This document shows, one piece after another, positions 60,645 through 64,000 of a stretch of DNA of 64,000 bases. The stretch spans positions 326,064 to 390,063 of the forward strand of contig JAEULA010000034.1 of the NCBI GenBank assembly GCA_016793165.1. The letters are read 5' to 3'. The notes below the pieces were generated by a model, which worked only from the letters and a program-made list of their open reading frames with translations, was not told where the DNA came from and did no database searches. This DNA is from Alphaproteobacteria bacterium (GTDB taxonomy: Bacteria > Pseudomonadota > Alphaproteobacteria > CACIAM-22H2). A program made the translations under genes and the position numbers. Each line of letters begins with the position of its first letter. Within the stretch, counting starts at the first letter, position 1.

Positions 60645-61069
60645 CCGTCGTCTCCGCCGGCCTGCCGCCGCTGCTTGGTGGCGCTGCGGTGGCGCTTCGA
60701 TTCCAGCCGCCGCAGGCGCTGTCCCCGCCCCACCTTGGTCTTGATCCGCGGCCGCGGGGCGACCGACGCCTCGCGCAGCAGCTCGAGCAGGCGCGCAATC
60801 GCATCCTCGCGGTTGACCGTCTGGCTGCGGGAGCCCTGCGCCTTGATGACGATCACGCCCTCGTCGGTCAACCGCCGGCCGGCGAGGCGCGCCACGCGCT
60901 CGCGCATTCCGGTCCCAATGCCGGGGAGCCGGGCCAGGTCGAAGCGAAGCGTGATCGCGCTCGAGACCTTGTTCACGTTCTGGCCGCCCGGGCCCGACGC
61001 GCGGACGCCCTCGACGACGAGATCGTCCTCGTCGAGGAACAGCGAATCGGTGATGCGGTGGCGGACCAT
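60641..61069 (-). CDS. arfB: Alternative ribosome-rescue factor ArfB (YaeJ family)
   Basis: A 142-residue peptidyl-tRNA hydrolase that frees ribosomes stalled without a stop codon. The catalytic GGQ is in RASGPGGQNVNKVSSAI (residues about 24-40), and the basic C-terminal tail that enters the empty mRNA channel is present (KTKVGRGQRLRRLESKRH, then KQRRQ). The length matches ArfB, not a full release factor. A promoter-like pair (TTTCAA at 61107-61102, 17 bp, TAAGAT at 61084-61079) lies so close to the ATG that the message may be nearly leaderless. Confidence 0.95.
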   Translation of the reverse strand: MVRHRITDSLFLDEDDLVVEGVRASGPGGQNVNKVSSAITLRFDLARLPGIGTGMRERVARLAGRRLTDEGVIVIKAQGSRSQTVNREDAIARLLELLREASVAPRPRIKTKVGRGQRLRRLESKRHRSATKQRRQAGGDDG

Positions 61070-61162
61070 GAGACGGCGATCTTATTCGCGCGGCATGGTC
61101 TTTGAAAATCAGGCTGATCGGGATTCGAGTCGACGCGTGCTCAACGCGCCGCATGCCTGCCG

Positions 61163-61369
61163 CCCCGCATGTCGGCCGCCTCGCCTGTTGGCCGCTTCAA
61201 CTGTTGGCCGCCTTACTTATCGTGAAGCCTCACCTATCGGCAGCCTCACCTGTCGGCACCTCACCTATCGGCACCTCACCTATCGGCAGCCTCACCTACC
61301 GGCAGCCTCACATCGTGGCAGCGTCACATCGTGGCAGCGTCACGTCGTGGCAGCCTCACGTGTCGGCAT
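61163..61369. repeat. Minisatellite with 15-16 bp units
   Basis: About 13 directly adjoining units of 15-16 bp, best seen as CCTCACCTATCGGCAG. The clearest nine run from 61228 to 61369 (unit starts 61228, 61244, 61259, 61274, 61290, 61306, 61322, 61338, 61354). Units drift in sequence from CTATCGG through CATCGTGG to CGTGTCGG, with more decayed copies from 61163. The unit length is not a multiple of three and the array crosses no convincing frame, so it is non-coding. There are no spacers. Confidence 0.85.
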
Positions 61370-61517
61370 ATCGCCATGCTCGCGACGCGTATCGAAACGG
61401 CGTCCGCGCCGCGAAGGCAACCCGCAGCGCGCAAGCCGCCGGACCGACAGCGCTCGTCGTCGGGCACCTGACGAAGCGGGCGCGGCGGCGCAAGCCGCCC
61501 CGCCCGCCCGATCGTGC

Positions 61518-61543
61518 GCGGGCCTGCACCTGTGCAGGCCCGC
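61518..61543 (-). terminator. Perfect hairpin after pal
   Basis: GCGGGCCTGCAC (61518-61529) pairs with GTGCAGGCCCGC (61532-61543): 12 of 12 bases complementary (the innermost pairs open to form a loop). It begins 16 bp after the pal stop. No T-run follows on the minus strand. Most likely the 3' end of the pal transcript. Confidence 0.65.
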
Positions 61544-61558
61544 CTACGCGGGGCTCGG

Positions 61559-62134
61559 CTATTCGACGGCCAGAACGCCGCGGCGGTTCTGCGCCCAGCT
61601 CTGGTCGTTGGAGCCGACGACGACCGGCTTCTCCTTGCCGAAGCTGATCGTCTGCAGGCGCGCGGCCGCAATCCCGAGGCTCGAGAGGTAATTGCGAACG
61701 GCCACGGCGCGGCGCTCGCCGAGCGCGAGGTTGTACTCGCGCGTGCCGCGCTCGTCGCAATGTCCTTCGATCACGACCTTCGTGCCGCCGTACTGGTTCA
61801 GGACGCGCGCCCACTTCTCGACCGTTCCGCGCGCCTCGGCGCTGAGATCCGAGGAGTCGTAGGCGAACAACACCCGATCGCTGACGCCTTCGCGCGACAG
61901 CGCCTCGCGGAGCTGATCGCCCGTCAGGGCGCCGCCGGTGACGCCGGCGCCGGCGCGACCCGCGCCCGTCGACGAGCCGTCGCCCGAGGTGCCGGAGCCG
62001 CCGCCATCGGTGGTGCTGCAGGCGCCGAGGCCGAAGGCGAGCAGGGCCGCGGCGGCGGTCGAGAACAACAGGCGGCGACCCGGCGCGACGGCGGCGCCGG
62101 CGGACGGAACTTCGGTGACGGACGAGTTGTGCAT
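61559..62134 (-). CDS. pal: Peptidoglycan-associated lipoprotein Pal
   Basis: A 191-residue outer-membrane lipoprotein. After 19 residues rich in Ser/Ala the signal FSTAAAALLAFGLGACS provides the lipobox LGAC with Cys39. A Gly/Ser linker leads to an OmpA-type peptidoglycan-binding domain: VLFAYDSSDLSAEARGTV, VVIEGHCDERGTREYNLALG, RAVAVRNYLSSLGI. Pal tethers the outer membrane to peptidoglycan and works with TolB. No tolQRAB genes adjoin it, which is uncommon. The signal peptide has an unusually long N-region from ATG 62134; a later start is not obvious. Confidence 0.94.
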   Translation of the reverse strand: MHNSSVTEVPSAGAAVAPGRRLLFSTAAAALLAFGLGACSTTDGGGSGTSGDGSSTGAGRAGAGVTGGALTGDQLREALSREGVSDRVLFAYDSSDLSAEARGTVEKWARVLNQYGGTKVVIEGHCDERGTREYNLALGERRAVAVRNYLSSLGIAAARLQTISFGKEKPVVVGSNDQSWAQNRRGVLAVE

Positions 62135-62182
62135 GATCGCGTGCGACCCCTTTCGACTTGGCTCGGATGCCGAGATTTGCAG

Positions 62183-62192
62183 GGGTATAAAC
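62183..62192 (-). promoter_or_regulatory. Possible -10 region of the pal promoter
   Basis: On the minus strand the sequence TGGTTTATACC in the pal upstream region resembles an extended -10 box about 50 bp before the ATG. No good -35 box is present at the right distance. Confidence 0.35.
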
Positions 62193-62249
62193 CAGTTGCG
62201 GCCGAATTGCGGCGGAATTTCACAACTTCGGTGAGGAACGCCCGCGAGG

Positions 62250-62789
62250 TCACGAAGAGGTCCGCCATCGCACCATCTGGACGATCCGGCCATCGGCGAT
62301 TCCGGGGCCGAACCGATGGGTGCGCGGCAGGTTGCCGGCCACGATCTCGAAGCCCCAACGGCGATAGCGCTCGACGTTGGGCATCCGCGCATAGAGGAAG
62401 ACGCGATTCCAGTGCGCCGGCCACAGCGATTCCGCGTGGTCGACGAGTGCCCGCCCGATCCCGTTCGATCGCCAGGACGGCACGACGTAGATCCCGCGCA
62501 GTCGCAGGGCCTCGTCCGACAGCGTGTAGATCGACGTCCACGCGACACGCGTGCCGTCGAGCTCGGCCGCCAGCGGCACGCAGCGCACGCGCGCGGCGAG
62601 CTCCTCGCCGCAGAACTGCAGCTGGCCATAGCCGCCGATCAGCGGACCGAGGAAGCGCGCCGCGCCCTCCATGTGCCACAGCGGCGCGATCTCCTGGCGC
62701 CATGTGGCGAAGGGCAGCACCGTGAAGCGCAGCCGATCGCGGGCCGGCAGCATGGCCCGCGACGCCGCCTCGAGCGCCACCGTCGTCAT
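62250..62789 (-). CDS. GNAT-family N-acetyltransferase
   Basis: A 179-residue acyltransferase-like protein. LRGIYVVPSWRSNGIGRALVDHAES (in two parts) is the acetyl-CoA pyrophosphate loop (motif A, R-x-x-G-I/x-G-x-A), and VFLYARMPNVERYRRWGFEIV is motif B. The first 75 residues form the acceptor side and are not family-diagnostic. The ATG at 62789 overlaps the stop of the upstream gene by 4 bp, so it belongs to a coupled series with the two unrecognised genes upstream. The acceptor is unknown. Confidence 0.88.
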   Translation of the reverse strand: MTTVALEAASRAMLPARDRLRFTVLPFATWRQEIAPLWHMEGAARFLGPLIGGYGQLQFCGEELAARVRCVPLAAELDGTRVAWTSIYTLSDEALRLRGIYVVPSWRSNGIGRALVDHAESLWPAHWNRVFLYARMPNVERYRRWGFEIVAGNLPRTHRFGPGIADGRIVQMVRWRTSS

Positions 62790-63877
62790 GGCGCGCCTCC
62801 CGCCGCGGCACGACGCAACGGCATCCGGGCGACATCGCCGTAGAGGCGTGCCGGCGCGAGCCAGGCCGGTTCGATCGCGATCGCGAGTCGCTCGGCGAGG
62901 CGATGGAGGGGCGTGTGATGCTGGGACCCGCAGCCGGGCGCCGCGCGCCGCATGCGGCGCGACAGCCGCTTGAGTCCGATCACCAGCCGCGCGTCGCGGC
63001 AGGCGGTGCGGGAGTCGGCCGCAAAGGCGATCTCCGGAAAGCCCTGCCGCCAAAGGGCAAGACGCGCGGCGCGATTCGTCCAGGCGACGCGCGCGGCTCC
63101 GCCCGGCGCATGGGTCGCGGCGAGCCAGGTGCGATACGGCGCCGAGTCGAGCTGGGCCGCGATCAGTTCCGGCGACCAGCGCAGCAGCTGGGCCACACCG
63201 CCCCGCCCCTGCGCGAGCATCCAGCGATCGACCGCCGTGAAGGCCTCGTTGTCGACCAGCGTCACCGCGGGCGGGGCCACCGGGACTCCGAGGCGCTCGT
63301 CGACGCCATTGTTGACCAGACGGATCTCGCCGTGGTCGGCGAGCAGCGGCCGATCGATCCGCGTCACCGCGAGAGCCGCCAGCGCGACCCACGCGTCGCC
63401 GCAGCCTGCACGCCGAGCGAAGTCGACGGCGAAGTCCTCGAACGCCGCGAAGGACGTCCGCACCGGGAGGACCGGCAGCGGCGCGGGCAATGCCGGCTCC
63501 GGATGGTCGTCGAACTCGACGCGCGCGATCACCGCGTCGGCGCCGAGCCGCCGCGCGAGTGCTGCGGCCGCGAGGCCGACCGGACCGCCGTTGCCGCCGA
63601 TCGCGATCGGACCATGCGCCGCGGCGATCGCCTCGACCGCGCGGGTCAGCTCGCGCACGAAGCCCTCGTGCCGCCGCGCCGGGCGGCCATAGGCGGTCCA
63701 ATACCGCGCACCGCCCGAGCGCCGCGCGGCGAATGTCTCCGTGTCGAACCCGAAGCGAAAGTGGTTGCCCGCGGTGAGCGGCCAGGCGGGTGCGGGCAGC
63801 GGCGCGCGATCGAGATCGACGGGGACCGCGTTGACGGTCGCGCCCAGCGCGAAGACAGGGGATTCGGCCGTGATCAT
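62786..63877 (-). CDS. Unrecognised 363-residue protein
   Basis: I do not recognise this protein. It is soluble, without signal or membrane helix. A glycine-rich segment IAIGGNGGPVGLAAAALARR (about residues 92-111) is followed by a strand-like VIARVEFDDHP, which resembles the P-loop and next strand of PP-loop (asparagine-synthase-like or N-type) nucleotide-binding enzymes; the canonical SGGxDS is not there. LVDNEAFTAVDRWML and a basic C-terminal third (SRRMRRAAPGCGSQHH) follow. Both ends overlap neighbours by 4 bp (62786-62789, 63874-63877), so it acts with the GNAT protein and the truncated upstream gene. A modification system for a small molecule is possible. Confidence 0.75.
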   Translation of the reverse strand: MITAESPVFALGATVNAVPVDLDRAPLPAPAWPLTAGNHFRFGFDTETFAARRSGGARYWTAYGRPARRHEGFVRELTRAVEAIAAAHGPIAIGGNGGPVGLAAAALARRLGADAVIARVEFDDHPEPALPAPLPVLPVRTSFAAFEDFAVDFARRAGCGDAWVALAALAVTRIDRPLLADHGEIRLVNNGVDERLGVPVAPPAVTLVDNEAFTAVDRWMLAQGRGGVAQLLRWSPELIAAQLDSAPYRTWLAATHAPGGAARVAWTNRAARLALWRQGFPEIAFAADSRTACRDARLVIGLKRLSRRMRRAAPGCGSQHHTPLHRLAERLAIAIEPAWLAPARLYGDVARMPLRRAAAGGAP

Positions 63878-64000
63878 GGCACCAGTTCCCGCATCAGGGC
63901 GCCGTACGCGGTGCGAGCGACCGCATCGCTGGCGCCGAATCGGCGCTCGAGCTCGGGACGCAGCGCATCGTCCAGGGCGAGCACGTTCTCGAAGCCGTGG
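63874..64000 (-). CDS. Unrecognised gene, C-terminal end only
   Basis: The window's last gene is cut at the right edge. The visible 41 residues read HGFENVLALDDALRPELERR and continue FGASDAVARTAYGALMRELVP to the stop. The stop overlaps the next gene's ATG by 4 bp. Too short to classify. Confidence 0.7.
   Translation of the reverse strand, partial: HGFENVLALDDALRPELERRFGASDAVARTAYGALMRELVP

Larger units (their letters stand above)
61070..61558. other. Intergenic region between pal and arfB
   Basis: These 489 bp hold no convincing gene. They contain the arfB promoter region with an ATCAG-G-CTGAT palindrome (61108-61118), the minisatellite at 61163-61369, an unremarkable GC-rich stretch, and the pal 3' hairpin at 61518-61543. 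Confidence 0.6.

Noticed and set aside
61163..61369. CRISPR array
   Set aside because: Units are 15-16 bp, adjoin directly and drift in sequence; there are no unique spacers and no cas genes in the window.

Overview
The window is a GC-rich (by eye about 70%), gene-dense bacterial chromosome segment. The gene families point to a free-living, motile alphaproteobacterium, possibly Rhodospirillales or Hyphomicrobiales: homospermidine synthase with type III ornithine decarboxylases, a TarD-like D-tartrate dehydratase, hydantoinase/oxoprolinase operons, TctC/TctA transport, CheD with alphaproteobacterial-style CheR/CheB, and several Dpp and Pot ABC importers. That placement is inference from families; no rRNA or tRNA gene is present to fix it, and I see no insertion sequence, CRISPR array or phage gene. 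Layout. 1-3.9 kb: an oligopeptide-type ABC importer (dppA-dppB-dppC, minus strand, dppC cut by the window edge) and a divergent alpha/beta-hydrolase that seems to lack its catalytic Ser and His. 3.9-10.5 kb: a compact nonribosomal peptide locus (minus strand), one 1,966-residue synthetase (acyl ligase-PCP-C-A-PCP-TE) followed after 3 bp by its Sfp-type phosphopantetheinyl transferase. 10.8-13.8 kb: tripartite tricarboxylate transport (TctC, then a TctA with a TctB-like tail). 13.9-19.0 kb: beta-class GST, a fused HyuA-HyuB hydantoinase/5-oxoprolinase and an ICMT-like methyltransferase. 19.0-24.1 kb: a CHASE2-PAS histidine kinase, a FecR-domain protein with a glycine-rich tail, and a two-partner-secretion TpsB pore without a TpsA partner in view. 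24.0-27.7 kb: EamA exporter, SHMT-like PLP enzyme, small membrane protein, pirin. 28.2-33.8 kb: cheW-mcp-cheR-cheD-cheB, ended by a strong terminator. 33.9-38.6 kb: hyuA-hyuB-ureohydrolase, overlapping genes. 38.8-42.8 kb: a homospermidine operon with hss between two PLP decarboxylases. 42.9-49.5 kb: a minus-strand operon STAS-cheY-cheA-mcp-STAS-REC/PP2C-pseudoREC/HATPase, which joins a chemosensory core to a complete partner-switching module. 49.9-59.9 kb: two Pot-type ABC importers with different gene orders on either side of tarD and a metallo-beta-lactamase-fold hydrolase. 60.1-64 kb: OGFr-domain protein, ArfB, a 15-16 bp minisatellite, Pal, and a GNAT acetyltransferase operon with two unrecognised genes, the last cut by the window edge. 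How parts fit: the two che clusters are complementary (CheW, CheR, CheD, CheB and one MCP in one; CheA, CheY and another MCP in the other) and together make a nearly complete chemosensory pathway; the REC-PP2C and the HATPase protein suggest that its output includes phosphorylation control of STAS proteins. The ureohydrolase, decarboxylases and homospermidine synthase could together make putrescine and homospermidine. Most other genes import and process organic acids, peptides or polyamine-like solutes. The best candidates for new biology are the chemosensory/partner-switch operon, the acyl-valine NRPS with a Cys-type thioesterase, and several unexplained cis elements (leader hairpins, CTG starts, the minisatellite).
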